Of a stretch of 64,000 bases of DNA, positions 1 to 7,693 are shown piece by piece. A model generated the notes under the pieces. It saw only the letters and a program-made list of their open reading frames with translations. It had not been told where the DNA came from and did no database searches. Numbering within the stretch: position 1 is the stretch's first letter; each line of letters begins with the position of its first letter. Position numbers and translations under genes: made by a program. Source of the DNA: Caproicibacter fermentans (GTDB taxonomy: Bacteria; Bacillota; Clostridia; Oscillospirales; Acutalibacteraceae); assembly GCF_009746625.1 (NCBI RefSeq), contig NZ_VWXL01000058.1, forward strand, positions 62,001 through 126,000, given 5' to 3'.

Positions 1-2
1 AC

Positions 3-665
3 ACGCAGTCGATTAAAAAAATCGATTATCTGGTGGCGACGCATCCTCACGCGGATCATATCGGCGGAATGCCGCAGGTGGTTCAGTCCATTGATATTGG
101 TTCCGTTTATATGCCAAAGGTGTCAGCGACAAGCAGAACTTTTGAGAATTTGCTGTCTTCCATTCAAAAGAAGGGGCTGCAAATCCAGACTGCCCGGGCC
201 GGTGTTACCCTGTTGGACCGCGGAGATCTGAAAGCCGTACTCGTCGCGCCGGTCGGAAGCGGGTACAACGATCTGAATCAGTATTCCGCCGTGATTAAGC
301 TGTCTTATGATAACACGTCTTTCCTTTTTATGGGCGACGCCGGCGCGCAGTCGGAAAAGGAGATAACGGCCGATGTCCATGCGGACGTGCTGAAGGTAGG
401 GCACCATGGCAGCGATACGGCTTCAACAGAGGCCTTTTTAAAACGGGTCTCACCGCGATATGCGGTGATCGAGGTCGGAAAAGATAATTCATATGGTCAT
501 CCGGCGGAATCGACACTGAAAAAGCTACGGCGAATCGGCGCTGAAATTTACCGTACCGACGAGGACGGAACCATAAAAATTCAGTCCGACGGGAACAATA
601 TAACGGTTGAGGAGCATGTGCCCGGCATGGAAGAAGCGGATGCGTCCATGCGGCCCGCAGCTTGA
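3..665 (+). CDS. ComEC-like metallo-beta-lactamase-fold hydrolase, C-terminal part (5' end outside window)
   Basis: The reading frame is open from base 3 and continues upstream of the window, so this is a partial gene. The visible part opens with the metal-binding HPHADHIGG signature of metallo-beta-lactamase folds, and a later GHHGSDTAS segment matches the second histidine motif of the ComEC/Rec2 C-terminal hydrolase domain. The end (SYGHP followed by a short beta-rich tail) is also typical. No membrane segments are visible in this part, so it is either a stand-alone secreted or cytoplasmic ComEC-like hydrolase or the end of a larger protein. The stop lies 14 bases before the next start, so the two genes are probably cotranscribed. 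The substrate cannot be read from the sequence. Confidence 0.8.
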   Translation, partial: TQSIKKIDYLVATHPHADHIGGMPQVVQSIDIGSVYMPKVSATSRTFENLLSSIQKKGLQIQTARAGVTLLDRGDLKAVLVAPVGSGYNDLNQYSAVIKLSYDNTSFLFMGDAGAQSEKEITADVHADVLKVGHHGSDTASTEAFLKRVSPRYAVIEVGKDNSYGHPAESTLKKLRRIGAEIYRTDEDGTIKIQSDGNNITVEEHVPGMEEADASMRPAA

Positions 666-679
666 GAAAGGGGAGCAAG

Positions 680-886
680 ATGGAAGCGGTGATTGAACGG
701 TTTGAAAAAGATCAGTGCATCCTTGAATTTGAGGACGGACGGCTGATTTCATTTCCCAAAAATCTTCTGCCCGAGGAGGCGCAGGAGGGGGATGTGCTGG
801 ATCTGGGGGTTAAAATCAATCGTGAACGAACCGTCGCAAGACGTGAGAAGATTCAAAAGATGATGGATGAAATTTGGCTGGACTGA
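680..886 (+). CDS. DUF3006 family small protein
   Basis: A 68-residue acidic protein starting MEAVIERFEKDQ. The ATG at 680 is chosen over the in-frame GTG-type start at 662 because GAAAGGGG lies just upstream and because the DUF3006 domain begins with this V-I-E-R-F-E pattern. The rest (LEFEDGRLISFP, EGDVLDLG, a lysine/arginine-rich helical end) also matches DUF3006. Members of this family are often found next to ComEC-like beta-lactamase-fold proteins, as here. Its function is unknown; a small beta-barrel partner of the upstream hydrolase is only an inference from the pairing. Confidence 0.75.
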   Translation: MEAVIERFEKDQCILEFEDGRLISFPKNLLPEEAQEGDVLDLGVKINRERTVARREKIQKMMDEIWLD

Positions 887-985
887 ATGACGGAGCTTCT
901 TCCGTGCTTTTCACAAGAAATTGAAAAGATCTGGAAAACATTGATTGGGATTACCAGAAAAGCGGATGTTTGCCAAAAATTTTTC

Positions 986-1014
986 TTGCATTCAGGAAGA
1001 AAAATTACTATAAT
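986..1014 (+). promoter_or_regulatory. Candidate sigma-A promoter for the secreted repeat protein
   Basis: TTGCAT at 986-991 is followed after 17 bases by a perfect TATAAT at 1009-1014. Transcription would begin near 1021, leaving a leader of about 125 nt before the TTG start at 1147. Within the leader, TGCTATTT near 1050 can pair with AAATAGTAGCA near 1080-1090. I recognise no known riboswitch there. Confidence 0.55.
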
Positions 1015-1146
1015 TCTCCAAAATAATTAAATTTAAGCAATATTCCTTTCTGCTATTTCCTGCCTCTTTTTGGCTTATAAAATAGTAGCACTGACCTGAA
1101 TTCCCAAAAATCGGGTCCGAACTTAACAGCAGAAAGGGAATGAAAA

Positions 1147-3138
1147 TTGAAAAAGCAGTATCGTATTCTAAGCATGGTTTTGGCTCTGACGCTGATTTTT
1201 TCCGTATTTACAGGAAATTTGGCGTTTGCGGAAGAAACCGCGTCATCGGTTATTTCACTCAATGGTTTTGATTCGGTGACAACAGTCGAAAAATACAGCA
1301 GAACTTCTTATGAAATTGAAATTGACCAGCCGGAAGTTCAACTGGAGGCTGCGTCCAGCGACGAATCCGTTTTGAAGGCCTCTCTGCAAGCAGAATCGGG
1401 AAACTCCGGCTACTACACGCTGGTTCTGGAAGGATGGGAAGAGGGGGAAGCGACCGTGACCCTGACCGCTTCCGACGGAACGACGGTTGCCAAAACCATT
1501 ACGGTTGAGGACACCGGTTATGAATGGAATTACACTGCCGAAGCGGACCAGACAGAAGATTTTACTCTTCCCTCCGGAAACAGCCGCTACATAAAGATTC
1601 ATTATGAAAATCTGGATGCGGATACCTTTACTTATCCGACCCTTGTGACCGATCAGCCGGATGACTTTAATGTTACGCTGGAAGGCTCCGACGGCGACGA
1701 CTTTTTCTATCGGGTCGACGCAACGGGAAACGACGGAGCGACGGGTACGCTTTCCCTTGGCAGTTCCGATTATGTTATTCCTAAAAAGCTGTGCGATGTT
1801 ACGATTGCGGAAAACAGCAACCTCAGTATGGATACGAAATCCACTTATGTCTGCAGCCTTTTTGACACCTATCATTTTGTCGTCCGCACAACCTCCGCTG
1901 CCGCTCCGGAAGTGACGGCAGGCAACGACAACGTGTCGATTACCCCGGTGGGCAAGGTGGAAGGCGGATATGAATATGTCATGGATGCCGATCATGAAGG
2001 CACTTCTTTAATACAGGCGACTCTGAACGGAGAAACCGCCGGCTTTGCGGTTACCGTGAATTACGACAGTAAGCCCTCCGTTTCTTTTGATGCGCCGAAG
2101 GAAATTTCCGTTGAGCGCGGAAAAACATACACCTATAAATTTTCCATCATGGGCGGCGGGACGCCGTCGTTTGCGCCGGATCAGGACGGGGCGATTTCCG
2201 TGCAGTCCGTGCGCAAGGACGGTATCGACTATTATTGTACGGTCGCCGCGACCGGCGCTGTCGGCGCAAGTGCGAATTTTCTGGTTTCTTTTCCGGATAC
2301 CGGAGAGGATGGCGATACCGTTAACGCGGGCAAAGTCACAGTGACGGAACCGGTCGGCATCGTTTTGAAATCCGATACCAACAATGATTTCTCTCTTGCG
2401 AAAGGTTCCAGCTATGTATTCTGCATTACCGGGGCGACCGGATTTTATGCCGCTTCTTCCGGCGTGTTCTCTGTGTCAAAACTCAGCACCTCCGGCAACG
2501 AAACGCTATATAAAATTACCGCGACCGGCGACGCCGGGCAGGGCGCCGGATTTTACATGTCTGCTCCGGGCCGCGTGCCGCTGAAAGTCTGTGCCGTTAC
2601 GGTCGCTCCCGTGAAGATTACCTCAGACACAAACGATGATTTCGAGCTTGCGGCGGGAGCCGGCTACCAGTTTAAAATCACCGCGCCCGGCGTTAAGTCC
2701 ATTCAGTTTAACGCGGGGTCTTCCAAGGTGGTTGCGCCTGTTTTTGTAAGGCGTGTCGGCAATGATTTTTATTACAAAATTACCGCAGTCGGAAAACCGG
2801 GTGAGCAGACCGGCATTTACGCTTCTGTAAAGGGACAGGATGCGAAAAAAATCTGCGTTGTGACGGTTGGCCGGATTCAACTGAAATCAGACACCAACAA
2901 TGATTTCAGCCTTGCCGCGGGGGCCGGATATCAGTTTAAGATTACGGCGCCGGGAGCGTCGTCCGTCAATTTTGGGTCCGGCTCGTCCGGGGTCATTCAG
3001 ACATATTTTGTGAAACGCGTTGGAAACGACTTTTTCTTTAAGGTTGTCGGGACCGGGGCTTCCGGTCAGCAAACCGGTATCTACGCCTCGGCTCTCAATC
3101 AGGATGCGAAGAAAATATGTGTCATCACCATTAAATAA
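1147..3138 (+). CDS. Secreted protein with three C-terminal repeats of about 88 residues
   Basis: A 663-residue protein with a TTG start preceded by AGAAAGGGA. Residues 1-28 form a classical signal peptide (KKQYR, a hydrophobic core, then AFA cleavage). Residues about 30-400 are acidic, threonine-rich and beta-strand-like, resembling bacterial Ig-like modules. Three similar repeats follow at about 402, 488 and 576. Each begins with an SDTN-DF-LA-G pattern, has YQFKITA-like and VGNDF-like strands, and ends in a K-(I/V)-C-(A/V)-V-T motif. No SLH, LPXTG or cell-wall binding domain is visible, so it is probably released or held non-covalently. The function is unknown. It sits alone between a promoter and a terminator. 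Confidence 0.8.
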   Translation: MKKQYRILSMVLALTLIFSVFTGNLAFAEETASSVISLNGFDSVTTVEKYSRTSYEIEIDQPEVQLEAASSDESVLKASLQAESGNSGYYTLVLEGWEEGEATVTLTASDGTTVAKTITVEDTGYEWNYTAEADQTEDFTLPSGNSRYIKIHYENLDADTFTYPTLVTDQPDDFNVTLEGSDGDDFFYRVDATGNDGATGTLSLGSSDYVIPKKLCDVTIAENSNLSMDTKSTYVCSLFDTYHFVVRTTSAAAPEVTAGNDNVSITPVGKVEGGYEYVMDADHEGTSLIQATLNGETAGFAVTVNYDSKPSVSFDAPKEISVERGKTYTYKFSIMGGGTPSFAPDQDGAISVQSVRKDGIDYYCTVAATGAVGASANFLVSFPDTGEDGDTVNAGKVTVTEPVGIVLKSDTNNDFSLAKGSSYVFCITGATGFYAASSGVFSVSKLSTSGNETLYKITATGDAGQGAGFYMSAPGRVPLKVCAVTVAPVKITSDTNDDFELAAGAGYQFKITAPGVKSIQFNAGSSKVVAPVFVRRVGNDFYYKITAVGKPGEQTGIYASVKGQDAKKICVVTVGRIQLKSDTNNDFSLAAGAGYQFKITAPGASSVNFGSGSSGVIQTYFVKRVGNDFFFKVVGTGASGQQTGIYASALNQDAKKICVITIK

Positions 3139-3156
3139 GACAGCCCGGTAGAGAAG

Positions 3157-3193
3157 CCGCGTGCCTGCAGTTTGCAGGCGTGCGGTTTTTCTA
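3157..3193 (+). terminator. Rho-independent terminator of the secreted protein gene
   Basis: CCGCGTGCCTGCA pairs with TGCAGGCGTGCGG across a tiny loop, with one two-base internal mismatch. The hairpin is followed by TTTTTCT and lies 20 bases after the stop codon. Confidence 0.75.
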
Positions 3194-3225
3194 TCGGTTA
3201 TTTTGGTTAAATGCCCGGAATGTGA

Positions 3226-3254
3226 TTGCTTTTTCCGGAAAAATCCTGTAGGAT
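3226..3254 (+). promoter_or_regulatory. Candidate promoter of the EFR1 gene
   Basis: TTGCTT at 3226-3231 and TAGGAT at 3249-3254 are separated by 17 bases, about 90 bases before the EFR1-type start. The match to consensus is moderate. Confidence 0.35.
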
Positions 3255-3347
3255 AAAAGAATCTTTGAATCTAAAAATCGGTCGAAAATTTGCCGCTTAG
3301 GGAAAACGCGGTAACGACCCGGAATCTGATTTGCAGGAGGAAGTTAA

Positions 3348-4157
3348 ATGGGATATCATATTCATATGCTTTATTTCAGCGCAACTGGGACAACGGAGAA
3401 AATCGTTCACAGGGTTGCCGAAAAACTGAACGGAGAAATCGGGGATTCCACAGTAAACCGTGTGGATTTCACGCTTCCGCCGGAAAGGGAAAAAAGCTGT
3501 TCTTTTGGGGAAAACGACCTGGTGATCGCGGGCGTTCCGGTCTATGCGGGAAGGGTTCCGAACGTACTGCTCAAATACATAAAATCAATCCGCGGAAACG
3601 GCGCGCTGGCCGCGGCGATCGTGCTGTACGGGAACAGGGACTATGAGGACGCGCTGATTGAACTGCGCGACCTGTTGTCGGAGGACGGCTTTCACGTGAT
3701 CGCGGGCGGGGCATTCATCGGTGAGCACTCCTTTTCCCGCGTCCTGGCAAAGGGCCGGCCGGATGAAAAGGATTTGGCGCTGGCGGACAAATTCGCGGAT
3801 CTGATTTCTCAAAAAATAGAATTCGGCATGACGGCTTCGGTTGAGGTGAAAGGGAACACACCGTATCGCAGCTATTACAAGCCGAAAGATGAGCAGAAGA
3901 ATCCGGTGGATATTCGGAAGGTGAAACCAAAAACAAAAGAAAACTGTACGCACTGCATGACCTGCGTGAACGTGTGCCCAATGGGTTCCATCAGCGCGGA
4001 CGATCCGTCCGTCCTGACGGGAATCTGCATTAAATGCGGCGCGTGTATTAAAAAATGCCCGGTTGGTGCAAAATATTTCGACGACCCCGATTTTCTGAGA
4101 CATAAAACAGAAATGGAAGTCGGCCTGACGGCTAGGAAAGAGCCTGAATTGTTCTAG
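3348..4157 (+). CDS. EFR1-type flavodoxin/ferredoxin fusion protein
   Basis: A 269-residue cytoplasmic redox protein. Residues 1-160 resemble a flavodoxin fold, with an FMN phosphate-binding-like YFSATGTTEK loop near the N-terminus and a GVPVYAGRVP segment. The C-terminal third carries two [4Fe-4S] motifs, CTHCMTCVNVCP and CIKCGACIKKCP. This order is the EFR1 family found in anaerobes. It presumably shuttles electrons between a flavin and low-potential iron-sulfur clusters; the partners are unknown. AGGAGG lies 7 bases before the ATG. The next two genes, another ferredoxin and a Crp/Fnr regulator, suggest a redox-responsive group, although a 43-base or larger gap and a possible -10 element precede the next gene. 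Confidence 0.85.
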   Translation: MGYHIHMLYFSATGTTEKIVHRVAEKLNGEIGDSTVNRVDFTLPPEREKSCSFGENDLVIAGVPVYAGRVPNVLLKYIKSIRGNGALAAAIVLYGNRDYEDALIELRDLLSEDGFHVIAGGAFIGEHSFSRVLAKGRPDEKDLALADKFADLISQKIEFGMTASVEVKGNTPYRSYYKPKDEQKNPVDIRKVKPKTKENCTHCMTCVNVCPMGSISADDPSVLTGICIKCGACIKKCPVGAKYFDDPDFLRHKTEMEVGLTARKEPELF

Positions 4158-4239
4158 CTCGTTGGAAATACAACGGACTTGACTCTGAGAATCCGGTATA
4201 ATGGGGCTATCAAATCAAATGATACCGGAGGATAGGACC

Positions 4240-4953
4240 ATGATTCGGAAAATAATTAAAATTAAGGAAGAACTGTGCAACGGCTGCGGGCTTTGCGCCC
4301 AGGCCTGCCAGGAGGGAGCCATCGCCATGGTTGGCGGCAAAGCACGGCTAGTCAGGGAAGATTACTGCGACGGTCTGGGCAACTGCCTTCCGGCCTGCCC
4401 GGCAGGTGCAATTACGTTTGAAGAGCGGGAAGCGCCCTCGTTTAACGAAGCCGCGGTGATAGAGGCAAAATCGGGTTTGCCCGCGGCTATCGGCGGCTGT
4501 CCGGGCAGTATGGCCAGAACTCTTCGCCGGCCTGCCGTACAGGAAAATCCGCAGTCTTCACAGGCGGGTCCTTTGGACCCGGTGGAAAGCGAGCTGACCC
4601 AGTGGCCCGTGCAGATTAAGCTGGTACCGACCCGCGCTCCCTGGCTGGATAACGCAAATCTTTTAATCGCGGCCGACTGCACCGCTTATGCTTATGGCGA
4701 TTTTCACCGCCGCTTTTTGAAAGATCATATCGTGATGATCGGCTGCCCCAAGCTGGATGAAGGCGATTACGCGGAAAAGCTGACTGAGATTCTAAAAAGC
4801 AACAAAATCCGCAAGATTCACGTTCTCCGCATGCAGGTACCGTGTTGCGGAGGAATAGAAAATGCCGTGAAACGGGCTTTGCGGGACTGCGGGAAGATGA
4901 TTCCCTGGCAGGTGACGGTTCTTTCGCCGGACGGCAGAATTGTGGAAGATTAA
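4240..4953 (+). CDS. Two-[4Fe-4S] ferredoxin-domain protein
   Basis: A 237-residue protein. I start it at the ATG at 4240 because GGAGGA lies 8 bases upstream. The earlier in-frame ATG at 4201 sits inside a TATAAT-like element and has no ribosome site. Residues 1-65 hold two ferredoxin motifs, CNGCGLCAQAC and CDGLGNCLPACP; in the second one the usual second cysteine is replaced by L-G. A linker contains the conserved GGCPGS segment. The C-terminal domain has IAADCTAYAYGDFH, IGCPKLDE and VPCCGG motifs with four further cysteines, which could bind another cluster. This family is common in strict anaerobes beside Crp/Fnr regulators. The electron-transfer role is family knowledge; the specific partner is unknown. 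Confidence 0.8.
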   Translation: MIRKIIKIKEELCNGCGLCAQACQEGAIAMVGGKARLVREDYCDGLGNCLPACPAGAITFEEREAPSFNEAAVIEAKSGLPAAIGGCPGSMARTLRRPAVQENPQSSQAGPLDPVESELTQWPVQIKLVPTRAPWLDNANLLIAADCTAYAYGDFHRRFLKDHIVMIGCPKLDEGDYAEKLTEILKSNKIRKIHVLRMQVPCCGGIENAVKRALRDCGKMIPWQVTVLSPDGRIVED

Positions 4954-4982
4954 AAGGTTGAACGGAAAAAGCGAAGTGAAAG

Positions 4983-5666
4983 ATGAATCTTGACTATGAT
5001 GCTTTCAAAAAGATTCCTTTGTTTGAGGGAATTCAACCGGAAGAGCTCAGGCAGATGCTTTCCTGCCTGCACGCGAAGCGCAAATCGTATGCAAAACAGG
5101 AAATGATTCTGCTGGAGGGGCAGCCCGCTTCTTTTGTGGGAATCGTTCTGTCCGGAAGCGTATTGATTCTAAAAGAGGATTACCGCGGAAACCGGATGAT
5201 CATTGCGGAAGCGACCGCGGGGCAGCTGTTTGCGGAAGCTTTTTCCTGCGCGGAGATTGACCGCCTTCCGGTTACGGTGGTCAGCGCGGAGGACAGCACG
5301 GTCCTGTGGATCGATTACCGCCGCGCGGTTTCCGTCTGCTCTTCCGCCTGCCGCTTTCATTCCAGACTGATTCAGAATATGCTCCGGATCCTCGCCTTTA
5401 AAAATATTTTGCTGAGCCGTAAGATCGAGTACCTGTCCAAACGGACGACCCGGGAAAAACTGCTGGCTTTTCTGGCAGATCAGGCAGGGGGAGCCCGCGG
5501 AGAAGAGTTTTCGATTCCATTCAGCCGTCAGGAGCTTGCCGATTATCTTTGTGTTGACCGCAGCGCGCTTTCCGCCGAGCTTGGCAAGCTTCAGCGGGAA
5601 GGCGTCTTGAAGTTTCACAGGAACCGGTTCCTGATTTGCAGGACCGAAATTCAGGATAACAACTGA
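4983..5666 (+). CDS. Crp/Fnr family transcriptional regulator
   Basis: A 227-residue regulator. Residues about 10-120 form the cyclic-nucleotide-binding-like beta-roll (IPLFEGIQPEEL, GQPASFVGIVLSG, GQLFAEAFSC). Residues about 150-220 form the winged helix, with the FSRQELADYLCVDRSALSAEL recognition region. It lacks the N-terminal cysteine cluster of true FNR, so the signal is not an Fnr-type iron-sulfur cluster. It begins 29 bases after the ferredoxin gene and probably belongs to the same transcript. In clostridia, regulators of this subgroup often sit beside this ferredoxin family and respond to redox or nitrosative stress; that role here is inference. Confidence 0.85.
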   Translation: MNLDYDAFKKIPLFEGIQPEELRQMLSCLHAKRKSYAKQEMILLEGQPASFVGIVLSGSVLILKEDYRGNRMIIAEATAGQLFAEAFSCAEIDRLPVTVVSAEDSTVLWIDYRRAVSVCSSACRFHSRLIQNMLRILAFKNILLSRKIEYLSKRTTREKLLAFLADQAGGARGEEFSIPFSRQELADYLCVDRSALSAELGKLQREGVLKFHRNRFLICRTEIQDNN

Positions 5667-5678
5667 ATATGCGCGGAG

Positions 5679-5722
5679 AGCGGCCGGACTGTTCTGTTAA
5701 GAGACAGTTTGGCCGCTGTTTT
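5679..5722 (+). terminator. Terminator after the Crp/Fnr gene
   Basis: AGCGGCC at 5679-5685 pairs with GGCCGCT at 5711-5717, and an inner ACTGT/ACAGT pair extends the stem. GTTTTG follows. It lies just after the regulator stop and before the MFS gene. Confidence 0.65.
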
Positions 5723-5808
5723 GCGCAAATTTATATGGTGGAAAGTTCCAATCCGGTGTATAATAAATCATTATCTATTAAGGCCTCGGGCGGAAGGGAA
5801 ACAGCCGA

Positions 5809-7107
5809 ATGCGCTTTGCTTTGATCAGAAAGGGGATTTTTTCTCCCTATGCGAATCTTTCGCGTGAGATTTACATCTTGTTCGCGGCGAGGATCGTCAC
5901 TTGTCTGGGGGGATTTATCCAACCCCTGCTCACGCTGATTCTGACGCAAAAACTGGGCTTTTCGGCTGCCGAAACGGGCAGCTTTTCCGCTTTGCTGATT
6001 TTAACGCAGGCTCCCGCCGTGATTCTGGGAGGAAAGCTCACGGATCGGGTCGGACGAAAAACAATTCTGGTATCCTGCCAGATTGCGGGGTCGTTTTTCT
6101 ATCTCGTCTGCGCCTTGTTCCCTTACAAATTTCTAATCGTTCCATGCATTATGCTGGCGGCGGATCTGTATACGGCGGCGGCGCCTGCCTATGAAGCGAT
6201 GACGGCCGATCTTTCTACCCCGGAAAACCGGCAGGCGTCTTATTCGCTGATCTATCTTGGCATTAATATCGGCTTGGCGGTCAGCCCGCTGTTCGCGGGG
6301 CTGCTTTTTCAAAACTATTTGCGTTTGATGTTTTTTCTAGACGGAGCGACCACGCTTGTTTCAACGCTGATTATCATTTTCGCGATTCGGGAACCCGACT
6401 GGAAAGAACGCTCCAAAAGTTCCGGACAGGAACAGCGCCGGGGGAATATTTCTGCTTTTCAACTTCTGCGGCTGTTTCCGGGACTGCTTTTTGTCATACT
6501 TCTCACTTTTGCCTATACGTTTACCTATTCCCAGTGGAGCTTTCTTCTGCCGCTGCAGTTCGGCGACTTTTACGGGAAGAATGGGGCGGTCAATTACAGC
6601 ATGATGACGGCGCTCAATTCCCTCACGGTCGTATTATTTACGTCCGTTTTGACCGGATTGACAAAGCGTCGCCGCCCGCTTCGTGTGATTGCGCTCAGCG
6701 GTGTGGTTTTCAGCGTGTCCTTTCTCATGTTTGCGCTGGTGCGTTCCATGCCGCTCTTTCTGGTGGCCGGAGCAATTTTTACGTTTGGAGAAATTTTGGA
6801 AAGCATCCATCTAAGGCCGTACCTGGCGAATCATACTCCGCCACAGTATCTCGGAAGAATCAATTCGTTTGCGATGTTCGTTCAGGGGACCGGAAATGCG
6901 ATGGGGCCGCTGCTGGCGGGGTGCATCCTGGCGCCGGCGGGCTATCGCTTTACCTGGATGTTTCAGGCGGCATTTGTCTTTTTGGGCGCGGCAGGTATGT
7001 TTGCATTGGACAGAAAGGAGAAGCGAACCGAAGAATGTCCGCCGTCGAAAATTCCGCCGCAGAACGGATCCGCTGATCCGATGAATCACGTTGAAACGCT
7101 TTCCTGA
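5809..7107 (+). CDS. MFS family transporter
   Basis: A 432-residue integral membrane protein with about 12 hydrophobic segments. It carries the MFS signature loop GGKLTDRVGRKT after the second helix and a central cytoplasmic loop of charged residues (EPDWKERSKSSGQEQRR), giving the usual 6+6 arrangement. The family resembles drug or peptide exporters of the YttB/MDR type; no substrate can be assigned. A TATAAT preceded by TG at about 5757 could be its -10. The gene stands alone between the Crp terminator and the fatty acid operon. Confidence 0.85.
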   Translation: MRFALIRKGIFSPYANLSREIYILFAARIVTCLGGFIQPLLTLILTQKLGFSAAETGSFSALLILTQAPAVILGGKLTDRVGRKTILVSCQIAGSFFYLVCALFPYKFLIVPCIMLAADLYTAAAPAYEAMTADLSTPENRQASYSLIYLGINIGLAVSPLFAGLLFQNYLRLMFFLDGATTLVSTLIIIFAIREPDWKERSKSSGQEQRRGNISAFQLLRLFPGLLFVILLTFAYTFTYSQWSFLLPLQFGDFYGKNGAVNYSMMTALNSLTVVLFTSVLTGLTKRRRPLRVIALSGVVFSVSFLMFALVRSMPLFLVAGAIFTFGEILESIHLRPYLANHTPPQYLGRINSFAMFVQGTGNAMGPLLAGCILAPAGYRFTWMFQAAFVFLGAAGMFALDRKEKRTEECPPSKIPPQNGSADPMNHVETLS

Positions 7108-7162
7108 CGGACGAAAAACACCGTTTGTTTTTGTCGGTTTGCATCATGAAAGGAAATACGGC

Positions 7163-7191
7163 TTGACAAATCAATCCAGCTGTGATATAAA
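7163..7191 (+). promoter_or_regulatory. Promoter of the fatty acid synthesis operon
   Basis: TTGACA at 7163-7168 and TATAAA at 7186-7191 are separated by exactly 17 bases. The promoter lies 41 bases before the MarR/FabT-like start and is the only strong promoter I see for the 10.6-kb operon. Confidence 0.75.
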
Positions 7192-7211
7192 GTTAGATAA
7201 ACAAACTAATT
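7191..7211 (+). promoter_or_regulatory. Candidate operator for the MarR/FabT-like regulator
   Basis: AGTTAG at 7191-7196 and CTAATT at 7206-7211 form an imperfect inverted repeat (5 of 6 positions) with a 9-base spacer. It overlaps the end of the -10 and the start point. The position suits autoregulation and repression of the fab operon. The sequence is A/T-rich, like FabT boxes, but is not an exact match to the consensus I know. Confidence 0.4.
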
Positions 7212-7231
7212 AGATTGAGGGGAGAACGTTT

Positions 7232-7693
7232 ATGCTGGATTCGTTTGAAAGAGAACTCAACGAACTTCTGGTGGATACGTTCCGTTCCATCCTCAAAGTT
7301 GAGGAAGACACGCTCAAAAGCACACGGATTGATCTGTCCATCAGCGAACTGCATCTTTTGGAAGCTGCCGGGAAAAATCCGGATCAGGGAAGAACCATCA
7401 GCGAGCTTGCGCAGGAGCTTGACATCACGCTGCCGTCCGTTACCATCGCGATCAATAAACTTTTAAAAAAGGGATATGTGAAAAAGGTAAAAAGCGGGGA
7501 CGACGCCAGAATGGTTTTTGTTGTTCTGACAAAACCGGGACGGAAAGTCGACAACGCACACCGCTATTTTCACAGGCAGATGGTTCGAAAGGTCAGTTCG
7601 GAATTTTCTGAAGAAGAAAAACAGATCCTTGCGCGTGGGATTGCCAAGCTCGATAAATTCTTTAAAATGAAAAGCGCGGAAATGGAGAAATGA
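7232..7693 (+). CDS. fabT: MarR family regulator of fatty acid synthesis (FabT-like)
   Basis: A 153-residue winged-helix regulator. The DNA-binding region spans residues about 45-105, with an ISELAQELDITLPSVTIAINKL recognition unit followed by a wing (KKVKSGDDARMVFVVLT). Flanking helices would form the dimer interface. GAGGGGAGA precedes the ATG. Its TGA is followed directly by the fabH ATG, so it heads the operon. In streptococci and lactococci FabT has this position and represses fab genes with acyl-ACP as corepressor. The same role here is inferred from position and family. There is no fapR in the window. Confidence 0.75.
   Translation: MLDSFERELNELLVDTFRSILKVEEDTLKSTRIDLSISELHLLEAAGKNPDQGRTISELAQELDITLPSVTIAINKLLKKGYVKKVKSGDDARMVFVVLTKPGRKVDNAHRYFHRQMVRKVSSEFSEEEKQILARGIAKLDKFFKMKSAEMEK

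Noticed and set aside
4179-4202. TTGACT with TATAAT before the ferredoxin gene as a promoter
   Set aside because: The spacer is only 12 bases, too short for sigma-A; the TATAAT may still be a -10 with another activator, but this cannot be supported.
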